Assembly: GCF_017052655.1 (NCBI RefSeq)
Contig: NZ_JAFIDC010000001.1
Coordinates: 62,001-126,000 of the forward strand
Reading direction: 5' to 3'
Length of the DNA stretch: 64,000 nucleotides
Origin: Acholeplasma equirhinis
GTDB taxonomy: Bacteria > Bacillota_I > Bacilli_A > Acholeplasmatales > Acholeplasmataceae
Part shown: positions 1 to 9,608 of the stretch, piece by piece
Layout of the letters: each line of letters opens with the position of its first letter
Position numbering within the stretch: position 1 is the stretch's first letter
The notes under the pieces: generated by a model
Told to the model about the DNA's origin: nothing
Database searches by the model: none
Seen by the model: the letters and a program-made list of their open reading frames with translations, nothing else
Position numbers and translations under genes: made by a program

Positions 1-390
1 TGCGAATTTGAATTCTTTAACAGTTTGAAATTAGTCTTTATTGTGATAGCAGTCACACTTTTAATCTCATCTATCTATGCCTCATTCTTTATGCATCAAG
101 CTAAAAACACAAACTTACTAATAACCTTATGGTTAGCATCAGCTGTTTCATTTATGCCTATATTCTACAAAGACATAGAAAAGATTAATCCAAAAGCAAT
201 CAAACCATGGATCAATCATTTAGCATTTATATTAAGTTTATTATGTATTACATTAATAAATGTCAGTACATTTATGTTTAGTGGATTATGGTGGTTAAGA
301 TTACTTTTAGGCGTATTAATTGCAGTTTCATTTATCACTTTAGAGTATCTCAATAGAAAGAAGGAGGTAACTTCAAATGAAAACAATTAA
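1..390 (+). CDS. Small multi-spanning membrane protein (5' end outside window)
   Basis: The reading frame is open from the first base of the window, so the true start probably lies upstream; a TTG at 25 is the only start-like codon near the edge and has no clear ribosome binding site. The visible ~129 residues contain three or four hydrophobic segments separated by short polar loops and end in a charged tail (NRKKEVTSNENN). It overlaps the following esterase by 14 bases, and the esterase ribosome binding site (AAGGAGG, about 360-367) lies inside it, so the two are translationally linked. I recognise no family; an integral membrane protein of unknown function is all that can be supported. Confidence 0.6.
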   Translation, partial: CEFEFFNSLKLVFIVIAVTLLISSIYASFFMHQAKNTNLLITLWLASAVSFMPIFYKDIEKINPKAIKPWINHLAFILSLLCITLINVSTFMFSGLWWLRLLLGVLIAVSFITLEYLNRKKEVTSNENN

Positions 391-1432
391 ACTTGTATTA
401 ATTAGTTTCATTGGCATTACATTCGTTCTCTTTAGTCTTGTTGTTGCAGTACTTGCAACAATCTTTACAACACCTAATGGTTTATCTTTCTTATTAAGAC
501 AAGTTTGGAAAGATGTACCTGAAGGATACCCACAAGCATACTATGATGTTGAAGAGAATTTAGCATTTGATTTGGATCTTACTTATCCTTCTAAATATGG
601 CGAAAATCAATATGATATCATTAGACCAAAAGCCGAAGGAACTTATCCAATTGTACTTTGGGTTCATGGTGGTGCATTTGTGTCAGGGTCTAAAGATTCG
701 ATCAGAGTCTTTGGTGCATTACTTGCAGCAGAAGGTTATACAGTTGTCTTAATGAACTATGAAGTATCACCTGAAAACAATTATCCAAGTGCCTTAATTC
801 AAGTCAATGAAATGATAGAACACATCTTTGATGTCATTGGTAAAAACACAAATATAGATGACTCTAAAATCGTCATCGGAGGCGATTCAGCTGGTGCACA
901 CATCGCTGCAAACTACGCACTCATTCAAACGAATCCAGTTGTATCAGAAAACTTAGGCATTCCTAAAAATGAACGTTTAAATTTAGCTGGTTTATTACTT
1001 TATTGTGGACCATATGATTTAGAAGCATTTGATCAAATGATTACAAGACGTTTACGTAGTGAGAATGAATCAAATCCACTTGCAGGTATACTAGATTTCT
1101 TCATTGATCAAGTAGGTTGGTCCTATCTAGGGTATAAAGATTGGAAAAATTCACCATATATTGATTACACAAATATCGTGAACTTAGTAACTGCAGATTT
1201 CCCAGCATCTTATATTACTGATGCGAATACTGTTTCATTTATGGAAGATGGTATAAGTCTTGCAAGTAAACTTCAAAATCAATTAGGTGTTGATGTAACA
1301 ACATACTTCCCATCAATGATTTATGATAAGGACTATGTACATGAATATCAATTTGACTTTATTGAAAATGAAGTTGAAGCTTTCCAAAACTTAGAATTAA
1401 CAGTGCAATTCCTAGAACAAGTTTTCGCATAA
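377..1432 (+). CDS. Membrane-anchored alpha/beta hydrolase (HSL-type esterase/lipase)
   Basis: 351 residues. Residues 5-32 form an uncleaved signal anchor, placing the catalytic domain outside the membrane. The oxyanion-hole motif HGGAF (97-101) and nucleophile motif GDSAG (169-173, Ser171) are the signature of hormone-sensitive-lipase-like carboxylesterases; an HEYQFDF segment near the C terminus probably carries the catalytic His. The likely reaction is hydrolysis of acyl or aryl esters; the substrate cannot be read from sequence. The ATG at 377 follows AAGGAGG at a good distance and overlaps the upstream membrane gene, suggesting a two-gene operon that ends at the hairpin at 1442-1474. Confidence 0.85.
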   Translation: MKTIKLVLISFIGITFVLFSLVVAVLATIFTTPNGLSFLLRQVWKDVPEGYPQAYYDVEENLAFDLDLTYPSKYGENQYDIIRPKAEGTYPIVLWVHGGAFVSGSKDSIRVFGALLAAEGYTVVLMNYEVSPENNYPSALIQVNEMIEHIFDVIGKNTNIDDSKIVIGGDSAGAHIAANYALIQTNPVVSENLGIPKNERLNLAGLLLYCGPYDLEAFDQMITRRLRSENESNPLAGILDFFIDQVGWSYLGYKDWKNSPYIDYTNIVNLVTADFPASYITDANTVSFMEDGISLASKLQNQLGVDVTTYFPSMIYDKDYVHEYQFDFIENEVEAFQNLELTVQFLEQVFA

Positions 1433-1441
1433 AATTGATTT

Positions 1442-1474
1442 AACCGGAACATAATGATTGCTTCGGTTTTTATT
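1442..1474 (+). terminator. Rho-independent terminator after esterase
   Basis: A 7-bp stem pairs AACCGGA (1442-1448) with TTCGGTT (1462-1468, one G-T pair) and is followed by a T-rich run. It separates the esterase operon from the groESL promoter. Confidence 0.6.
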
Positions 1475-1499
1475 TTGTAAAATTTTTTTGTGCAAGGTG

Positions 1500-1527
1500 T
1501 TGACAAGAAAACTAACTTGATTATAAT
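1500..1527 (+). promoter_or_regulatory. Promoter of groES-groEL
   Basis: TTGACA at 1500-1505 and TATAAT at 1522-1527, spacer 16 bp. It is followed immediately by the CIRCE operator. Confidence 0.85.
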
Positions 1528-1538
1528 AATAATTGAAA

Positions 1539-1563
1539 TAGCACTCAAAGTGAGAGAGTGCCA
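1539..1563 (+). promoter_or_regulatory. CIRCE operator (HrcA binding site)
   Basis: TAGCACTC (1539-1546), nine-base spacer, GAGTGCCA (1556-1563). This matches the CIRCE inverted repeat (TTAGCACTC-N9-GAGTGCTAA) with a two-base departure in the right outer arm. It sits between the -10 and the groES ribosome binding site, where HrcA repression would block initiation. hrcA itself is not in the window. Confidence 0.92.
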
Positions 1564-1581
1564 GAAATGGAGGTGTAAAGA

Positions 1582-3482
<1,901 letters not shown>

Positions 3483-3513
3483 TAATTATCAATTAACTGC
3501 TAAGGTTATTCCT

Positions 3514-3552
3514 TTGACCTTCAAAGTATTTTGTACTACAATAAGTAGTACA
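3514..3552 (+). promoter_or_regulatory. Promoter with overlapping inverted-repeat operator for the M28 peptidase
   Basis: TTGACC (3514-3519), 17-bp spacer, TACAAT (3537-3542). A perfect inverted repeat TGTACTAC-N5-GTAGTACA (3532-3552) covers the -10 element, a position at which a bound repressor would exclude RNA polymerase. The cognate regulator is not evident in the window. Confidence 0.7.
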
Positions 3553-3570
3553 GGGTATAAGGAGGGTTTT

Positions 3571-5238
3571 ATGAAAACCTTAGCATTTTTTAATACTAAA
3601 AAGTTACCGATTATCTTTTTAGCGGTTACTTTATTATTGTCTTTATTTGTTTTATACACACCAGGTGCATCAGCTAAAAATGACACGACTCAATTTAGTG
3701 CTGTACGTGCCCAAGAACATATTGAAGTAATTTCAAGAGAACCACATTCTTACTATGATCGTGATGCACACGAAGATGTAAGACAATATTTAATCTCAAC
3801 TTTAAGTGACTATTTAGGTCCTTTTAGAGTGACTGAGTTTAATTATACAGTCGATCAAGTTAAAACAGAGCTAGAAGCTAGTTATCCATCATTTGATCCA
3901 GATGAAGTTTTATATCCAGTTGAAAACGTCCTAGGTGTTTTACCAGGTGAAAACCCAGAAGGTATTATGTTAGTATCTCACTATGACTCAAGAGGTCATG
4001 TTGGAAGAACTGGTGAACAAGGTCGTTCATACGGTGCAATGGATGATGGTTATGGTGTTGGTACCATGTTAGAACTTGCATATCTTTTAAAAGATAGCAA
4101 TCCAAAGAACTCTATTTACTTCTTATTTACGGATGCAGAAGAGGTTGGACTCTATGGTGCAATCATGGCTGCAGCAGAACAAACATTAATGGATAATGTT
4201 AAATTCATTATTAATTTAGAGTCTCGTGGTAGTCATGGACCGGCTTATATGTTTGAAACATCTGCAAATAATGCAAAAGTTATTGATTTATACCGTAAAG
4301 CAAATTATCCAGTTACCTATTCAATGGCAACAGCAGTCTACGAGTTAATGCCTAACTTCACAGACTTTACACCACTCATGGAAACTGGTAAACCAGGTTT
4401 AAACTTTGCTGTACTTGCTGGACTTGATAATTACCATACACCTTTTGATCGATATGAATTTATAAATATCTCAAGTATTCAACATATGGGTTCTCAAATC
4501 GAACCAGTTATTAGAGAATTCATCAGTGATAGTAAATATATAGAAGATAATTACTTTACTGCAGATTCCAATCAAGTGTTCTTTACAATCTTTGCTGGTA
4601 TTATGATTAATTACTCGCAAGTTTTCGCAATCATTCTTGCGTTCCTATTACTTGTATTATTTGGATTTGTAACCTTCTTAAAGGTTAAAAATCAAACATT
4701 AACCAAAACAACCTTTACAAAGACCTTATTTAAAGGGTTATTGTTATTCTTATTGATGGTTGTCGTTGGTCTAATTTATGGATATGTTGTTGCATTCCTT
4801 GGTAAAGTGCCATTTAGTGTGACTTACACTAGAGTATCATTAACTGAAATACCAACAGCACTATTGATGATAGGACTTGCAGTCATTATGATTAAGAAAT
4901 TTAAATCATCAAATGATGATGCTTTATATATTGGTGTTATGTTTAATGTCTTATTAACATTAGTGACAACATTTACACTAGAAGGTGCATCATTCTTATT
5001 CGCTTTTACTGCACTGTTTGGATTAGTTGCAATATTTACAAACTATATTCCAAATAAACTAGCAAGACAGTTAGTATATGGTATATCATACGCATTTATT
5101 CTATTTATGTTAATCCCAATTCTTTATTCATTCTATAATGCATTAACAGTAGGTGGAACAGTTGTTTTAACAGTCTTATTAACAATAAATGGTTCAGTAG
5201 CTTTACCAATCATTAATAAACAATTTGTAGAAGAATAA
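3571..5238 (+). CDS. M28-family zinc aminopeptidase with C-terminal membrane domain
   Basis: 555 residues from the ATG at 3571, chosen because it follows AAGGAGG; an in-frame ATG at 3514 lies inside the promoter. Residues 12-30 are a signal anchor. The extracellular domain has the M28 co-catalytic zinc motifs: SHYDS (His137, Asp139), GAMDDGYG (Asp158-Asp159), TDAEEVGLYGA (Glu190 catalytic base, Glu191 ligand) and a YHTPFD His near residue 307. After residue ~335 there are about seven or eight hydrophobic helices, as in the ER-metallopeptidase-like branch of M28. It probably trims peptides at the outer membrane face. It is a single-gene unit with its own promoter/operator and the terminator at 5316. 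Confidence 0.88.
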   Translation: MKTLAFFNTKKLPIIFLAVTLLLSLFVLYTPGASAKNDTTQFSAVRAQEHIEVISREPHSYYDRDAHEDVRQYLISTLSDYLGPFRVTEFNYTVDQVKTELEASYPSFDPDEVLYPVENVLGVLPGENPEGIMLVSHYDSRGHVGRTGEQGRSYGAMDDGYGVGTMLELAYLLKDSNPKNSIYFLFTDAEEVGLYGAIMAAAEQTLMDNVKFIINLESRGSHGPAYMFETSANNAKVIDLYRKANYPVTYSMATAVYELMPNFTDFTPLMETGKPGLNFAVLAGLDNYHTPFDRYEFINISSIQHMGSQIEPVIREFISDSKYIEDNYFTADSNQVFFTIFAGIMINYSQVFAIILAFLLLVLFGFVTFLKVKNQTLTKTTFTKTLFKGLLLFLLMVVVGLIYGYVVAFLGKVPFSVTYTRVSLTEIPTALLMIGLAVIMIKKFKSSNDDALYIGVMFNVLLTLVTTFTLEGASFLFAFTALFGLVAIFTNYIPNKLARQLVYGISYAFILFMLIPILYSFYNALTVGGTVVLTVLLTINGSVALPIINKQFVEE

Positions 5239-5315
5239 CAAACTTAATAAATAATTCATTAGAATGAATAAGATATCAAAAGACAACTCGTTATATGCAT
5301 AATTTAAAGGAAAAG

Positions 5316-5346
5316 CATCTTCATATTTTTCAATGAAGATGTTTTT
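5316..5346 (+). terminator. Rho-independent terminator
   Basis: A 9-bp perfect stem, CATCTTCAT (5316-5324) with ATGAAGATG (5333-5341), 8-base loop, followed by TTTTT. It ends transcription from the M28 peptidase and insulates the downstream reverse transcriptase gene. Confidence 0.8.
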
Positions 5347-5427
5347 AATAAGAATAAAAAAAGAATGAAGTAAATCATATAATGTTAATTAATGAATTTT
5401 CACCTAAATATATAAAGGGGATTTAAG

Positions 5428-8112
5428 ATGAAAAATAATATCAATAATATTGTAATGAGTGCATACAATAAATTTAAATTTAGAGTTTACTATGATAACA
5501 ACTTGACCTTGTATAAAAAACAGTTAATAGAATTTGAAAGTAAAAATCTAAACAGTAAATTAGAAAAACTTTCCAAATTTTATGAAAATGATTTGCAAGA
5601 TGACAATTATCAAACGTATTTAATGGATCGAATCAACTTTTTCCCGTTTTATAAAAAGATTGATGAAAAAAATAATTTAGAACTAAATTACATGATTAAT
5701 GCTCCTATTGAAATTCATATATTAGATACCATTTGGACGATATTAATTTCAAAAAAATTACCATTTCATTCAAACAAATCCTTAACCTATGCGAATAGAA
5801 TAGATGTGAATAGGTTATTTAAATCTAAGAAAACAAAAGAAATAGATTGGGAAAGTAATTATTTGTTTGAACCTTATTCAAATGGATATAATCTATGGGT
5901 AGATAATACAGTTAATGAAATTAAAGATTCATTAACTAAGAAAAGCCAAATAACGTTAATAACTGCTGATTTTAAGAGATATTTTTATAATGTGATTAAT
6001 CCGTTTGACTGTTTAAATGAAATAATAAAAAAAAGTGATTCAAAAATAAAAGCAATAACAACTTTTCTCAATAAGTTGTATACCACGTATACTAAATCAG
6101 TAGATTTAATAACCAATAACATAGTGCACAGTGATCAAATTCTACCAATTGGGTTATCATCATCAAAAATATTATCAAATCTATATTTAGATTCATTTGA
6201 TCGTCATATTAAAGCTCAACCAAATGTATTATTCTACGGAAGGTATGTTGATGATGTGATGGTTATTTTTGATGGAAATGTAAATGAAAGTGAGTACATG
6301 AGGGCCGTTAAATCATTTATCGCTGAAAACAATATGATAATTGAATTAAACACAGAAAAAACTAAATCTTTCATATATGACCAAAGTAACTATGCAATTG
6401 AGATGAAAAAATTTAAGTTGTTTTTGGAAGAAAAAAACAACAATGGCTATTATGGACAAGACTCTGAAGAAGATCAATCCTTTAGAATGTATATAAGATT
6501 TGAGAAAAAAAGATTATCAAATGATTATTCTGAATACTCAAAAATAAAGGAGATTCATTTAAAAAACTTACCCTTATCAACAAGTTTGATTTATATGAAT
6601 TATATCTTTAATGATGTTGTCTATGATAACATTACAATTAATCAAATCTATTTAAAGATAAAATCATATTTGATGGATACAAGTATAACGAAAAGTACTT
6701 TATGGAAGGAGATTTTTCAATGGCTTCATATCTATGGGGACAATGAAAAATTTAATGAAATAAGTAATTTAATTGATCAACTGATCAAATCAAGATATGC
6801 ATTATCACTTGTAAATGTAAGAACCAAGAAAATTCGTCTTGTTAAGTCGAAACTTTCAAAGTCCTACCAAGAAATCAAATTAATTTCGATTGCATATTCA
6901 GAATTCAAAATAAATGGAAACACAACTATAAGTAAAGTAAGGGAAAATTTAATTAAATGCAAATTATTTAGACGAAAAAATCTCATTGAAGATTTAATTA
7001 AAAATTTTGATAATCTAAACGAATTTGATTTGAATAAAAATCTAACGGATTATTATAAAAATAATTTAAGTTTTGTCCATTTAAGTGATCTTATGCTCTA
7101 TGATCAATTAGTTAATATCTTCACTGGAAGATTAAAGCCTTTGAAAGATACAATCAATGATTACAAAAAAGTAAATAAAAAATATGATGATGAACAAATC
7201 CTTATAGAGACAAGTGAAAGTAATGGTTATCAGTATACTCAGATTAAAACTAATGTAAGTGAAAAAAATCAAAATTTTGTAGTTGGTCAACCACATATAA
7301 AAATTCCATATGAAGAATCAGAGATATTAAAAAATTTTGATTTTAAACCTACTTTTGATGAGACTGTTAAATTTATTGAGTGGTTTATTATGGCAAAACA
7401 TGACGATGCAAAACTTATTGTATTTCCAGAATTGTATGTATATCGAAATTGGATAAATATTTTGATTCAATTATCTAGATTATTGCAAATCAATGTTACA
7501 TTTGGACTTCAACCAACTATAGTTTCAAATCAATACTTCAACATTTTGATTTCAACATATTCATATGTAGATGGTAAAAAACATAGAAATTTATTTGTTA
7601 CCGCAAGACAAAAAAACACATATGCTTATCGTGAAAAAGAGTGGTGTAAGTCTCAAGGTATTATCTGTAAAGATCCTAGTAAAACAACTAACTTTATAGT
7701 TAAAAATAAGTCAGTATGGTTTGCTGATTATGTTTGTTTTGAAGTGACTGATATTTGGATGAGATCATTGTTTAAAAATTTAGCTGATTTAATTGTTATA
7801 CCAATGTTAAATCATGATACTCGTTACTTTGATAACATTATCCAATCTTTAAGTCGTGATTTATCATGTATAGTAATTACATCTAATTCTGCTTCATGGG
7901 GAAATTCAAGTATCATCTTACCTAAATCTTCAAATATGAACGTTTTAACTGAGTTTAAAGGTGGTAAAAATTATTTTGTTACCAGTGCAATTCCAATCTA
8001 TGAATTAATAAAGTATAACTCAAATCCGGGATTATATAATGGTACAGATGGAAAAATGTTCAAACTACACTCAGCAAATTATAAACAGAAAAAATACATG
8101 ATAAAAGCTTAG
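5428..8112 (+). CDS. Reverse transcriptase-nitrilase fusion, defence-associated RT type 1 (UG1-like)
   Basis: 894 residues. RT motifs: A as TADFKRYFYNV (179-189, Asp181), B as ILPIGLSSSKILSNLYLDSF (238-257), C as YVDD (273-276, two catalytic Asp), D as ELNTEKTK (306-313). Residues ~330-630 are largely helical and Lys/Asn-rich, consistent with the alpha-helical region of Abi/UG-group RTs. The C terminus (~630-890) is a carbon-nitrogen hydrolase (nitrilase) domain: FPELY (Glu668), ARQKNTY (Lys729), DYVCFEVTD (Cys770), so the Glu-Lys-Cys triad is present. RT-nitrilase fusions are the hallmark of UG1, known as DRT type 1 anti-phage systems; UG5 is an alternative. No maturase, endonuclease or group II intron is present. 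The gene stands alone between terminators, with AAGGGG before its ATG, and looks more A-rich than its neighbours, suggesting transfer. Confidence 0.88.
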   Translation: MKNNINNIVMSAYNKFKFRVYYDNNLTLYKKQLIEFESKNLNSKLEKLSKFYENDLQDDNYQTYLMDRINFFPFYKKIDEKNNLELNYMINAPIEIHILDTIWTILISKKLPFHSNKSLTYANRIDVNRLFKSKKTKEIDWESNYLFEPYSNGYNLWVDNTVNEIKDSLTKKSQITLITADFKRYFYNVINPFDCLNEIIKKSDSKIKAITTFLNKLYTTYTKSVDLITNNIVHSDQILPIGLSSSKILSNLYLDSFDRHIKAQPNVLFYGRYVDDVMVIFDGNVNESEYMRAVKSFIAENNMIIELNTEKTKSFIYDQSNYAIEMKKFKLFLEEKNNNGYYGQDSEEDQSFRMYIRFEKKRLSNDYSEYSKIKEIHLKNLPLSTSLIYMNYIFNDVVYDNITINQIYLKIKSYLMDTSITKSTLWKEIFQWLHIYGDNEKFNEISNLIDQLIKSRYALSLVNVRTKKIRLVKSKLSKSYQEIKLISIAYSEFKINGNTTISKVRENLIKCKLFRRKNLIEDLIKNFDNLNEFDLNKNLTDYYKNNLSFVHLSDLMLYDQLVNIFTGRLKPLKDTINDYKKVNKKYDDEQILIETSESNGYQYTQIKTNVSEKNQNFVVGQPHIKIPYEESEILKNFDFKPTFDETVKFIEWFIMAKHDDAKLIVFPELYVYRNWINILIQLSRLLQINVTFGLQPTIVSNQYFNILISTYSYVDGKKHRNLFVTARQKNTYAYREKEWCKSQGIICKDPSKTTNFIVKNKSVWFADYVCFEVTDIWMRSLFKNLADLIVIPMLNHDTRYFDNIIQSLSRDLSCIVITSNSASWGNSSIILPKSSNMNVLTEFKGGKNYFVTSAIPIYELIKYNSNPGLYNGTDGKMFKLHSANYKQKKYMIKA

Positions 8113-8144
8113 TAATTAATAACGTGGTGTAGGTTCTTATTACT
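8111..8144. other. Imperfect hairpin between convergent genes
   Basis: AGTAAT (8111-8116) pairs with ATTACT (8139-8144) and AATAAC (8118-8123) with GTTCTT (8133-8138, one mismatch). No long T-run follows on either strand, so it is only a possible terminator for the RT gene or the convergent GNAT gene. Confidence 0.35.
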
Positions 8145-8167
8145 GAGTTTATCAAACATCTAATTAA

Positions 8168-9073
8168 TTACCTCACAAGTTTCAATGTAGAGAATGAATG
8201 CATGATTTTAAATCCTGCATCCATATATATGTTTCTTGCAGGATTTGTTCTTCCTGTAAAGAGTGTCATATATTCTGCACCCATATTTTTTAAACTATCA
8301 CATAGGATTTGGAATAAGGCTTTTCCTAATCCCAACCCTCTATGTTCTTGGTTTAATTCAATACCATAAAAGATACCACGCTTATCACTTGCTAAATGCA
8401 TTGGTCCTGCAAAACCAATTGCTTTTCCTTGGTAAAGTGCCGTAACAATTGGATAAGGTGTTTCTCTTTTTATATTGTTTAAAATCGCTTCACTAAAGCC
8501 ACGAGACCCTAAACCTTCTGCAAATTCTTTTAATCCATAATGTTTTTTATCATCATAGATAGTGACTTCATATCCACTTGATTTAATTGCATCTAGGTTT
8601 GATTTGAGAGAAGACTTTAATTCGAATTGATAAAGATTGATAAAGTATGTATCTTCAATCGAATGTTCTGAGAATCCAAAATCTAAATAAGCTTTATGTA
8701 GTGGTGAACCTATCAGTTCACCTTGATAATTCGGATGAATATGTTTATCATCTACATACCAAGGTACACCAAACTTATGGAAGAAGTGTACCCAAATTGT
8801 TTGACTGGTATTTTCAATCAGTTTTTTTAATAATGTCTTTTGGTATTCAATCTTTCCTAAGATCATTTGTATATAAATACCTTTTTCATTATCATCACTA
8901 TAAATTAATAAACCTTTAATTGAATCATTCTCTGTTTCAATTAAATATTTTTGATTAGATACCATACGTACAAAATCTGCTTCACTTTGTAGTACGTATC
9001 TAGTATCTTTAATTGCTTCTTTATAAAAACTATAGAACTTATCTATGTGCATGTTTGTCTTGCTCTCTTTCAT
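8168..9073 (-). CDS. GNAT-family N-acetyltransferase (double-domain)
   Basis: About 301 residues. The C-terminal half carries the acetyl-CoA pyrophosphate loop EHRGLGLGKALF (consensus Q/R-x-x-G-x-G/A) followed by a helix and the TLFTGRTNPARNIYMDAGF segment typical of GNAT motif B. The N-terminal half resembles a second, degenerate GNAT domain. It should acetylate an amine on a small molecule or protein; the substrate is unknown. The start is uncertain: ATG 9073 (used here) has no clear Shine-Dalgarno, while ATG 9052 has GAGAG about 11 bases upstream. Either overlaps the end of ogt, so the pair forms a minus-strand operon. Confidence 0.8.
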   Translation of the reverse strand: MKESKTNMHIDKFYSFYKEAIKDTRYVLQSEADFVRMVSNQKYLIETENDSIKGLLIYSDDNEKGIYIQMILGKIEYQKTLLKKLIENTSQTIWVHFFHKFGVPWYVDDKHIHPNYQGELIGSPLHKAYLDFGFSEHSIEDTYFINLYQFELKSSLKSNLDAIKSSGYEVTIYDDKKHYGLKEFAEGLGSRGFSEAILNNIKRETPYPIVTALYQGKAIGFAGPMHLASDKRGIFYGIELNQEHRGLGLGKALFQILCDSLKNMGAEYMTLFTGRTNPARNIYMDAGFKIMHSFSTLKLVR

Positions 9074-9515
9074 AGTTTAATAGATATGCTTTTAATTTAG
9101 GATCAGATGAGAATCCACCAATAGAACCATCTTTCTTAATGATTCTATGACATGGAATAAATAACATGACAGGATTACTGCCAACTGCATTTCCAACAGC
9201 TTGAACTGCTTTAGGATTATTGATACTTTCTGCAATATCTTGATAACTTGCAGTTTCACCAGGAAGTATATCCATTAAAGCACACCAAACTGCCATTTGG
9301 AATTTAGTACCTTTAATATCCAGTGGGATATCATTCGTGATTTCACCTTTAAAGAAACTATCAAGATAAGTAACATAAGGTTTCATCTTTTCTTCATTAT
9401 GTTCTAGCTTTGATAGATCATCATTTTCATATAAATGAAGAGAAGATAAACCTTCGTCTGTTGCTTTTAAGATGAAGGTCCAGTCTAAATGTTTGTAGAA
9501 TGTGTAATATTTCAT
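9039..9515 (-). CDS. ogt: Methylated-DNA--protein-cysteine methyltransferase
   Basis: 158 residues from the ATG at 9515, which has a strong AGGGGG ribosome binding site (minus strand, 9521-9527). The active-site signature IPCHRII carries the acceptor cysteine, followed by the GGFSSDPKLKAYLLNYE C-terminal segment; the preceding TASYQDIAESINNPKAVQAVGNAVGSNP is the helix-turn-helix that binds the minor groove and the Arg/Asn finger region. The protein repairs O6-methylguanine by irreversible transfer of the alkyl group to its own cysteine. It diverges from znuA; the left Zur-like operator (9534-9552) lies just upstream of its ribosome binding site and could affect it. Confidence 0.92.
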   Translation of the reverse strand: MKYYTFYKHLDWTFILKATDEGLSSLHLYENDDLSKLEHNEEKMKPYVTYLDSFFKGEITNDIPLDIKGTKFQMAVWCALMDILPGETASYQDIAESINNPKAVQAVGNAVGSNPVMLFIPCHRIIKKDGSIGGFSSDPKLKAYLLNYEREQDKHAHR

Positions 9516-9533
9516 TTTTAGCCCCCTAAAATT

Positions 9534-9552
9534 TTTGCAAACGATTTGCAAA
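9534..9552. promoter_or_regulatory. zur box: Zur/Fur-like operator 1
   Basis: TTTGCAAACGATTTGCAAA, a palindrome with only the three central positions unpaired. It contains the -35 hexamer (TTTGCA, 9545-9550) of the znuA promoter and lies 19 bases upstream of the ogt start codon. Confidence 0.8.
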
Positions 9553-9573
9553 ACTTACTTTTAATGCTATAAT
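9545..9573 (+). promoter_or_regulatory. znuACB-zur promoter (extended -10)
   Basis: TTTGCA (9545-9550), 17-bp spacer, TATAAT (9568-9573) with an upstream TGC extended -10. It is embedded between the two operators. Confidence 0.8.
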
Positions 9574-9576
9574 CTA

Positions 9577-9595
9577 TTTGCAAATGATTCGCAAA
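9577..9595. promoter_or_regulatory. zur box: Zur/Fur-like operator 2
   Basis: TTTGCAAATGATTCGCAAA, a near-perfect palindrome (one mismatched pair plus the centre), 43 bp centre-to-centre from operator 1 and covering the znuA transcription start. It closely resembles operator 1 (TTTGCAAA-GATT-GCAAA). Confidence 0.82.
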
Positions 9596-9608
9596 TGAGG
9601 TTTTACTT

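Noticed and set aside
5428-8112. Group II intron maturase or retron as identity for the RT
   Set aside because: There is no intron RNA, X/En domain or msr-msd structure, and the C terminus is a nitrilase domain, which fits UG1-type RTs.
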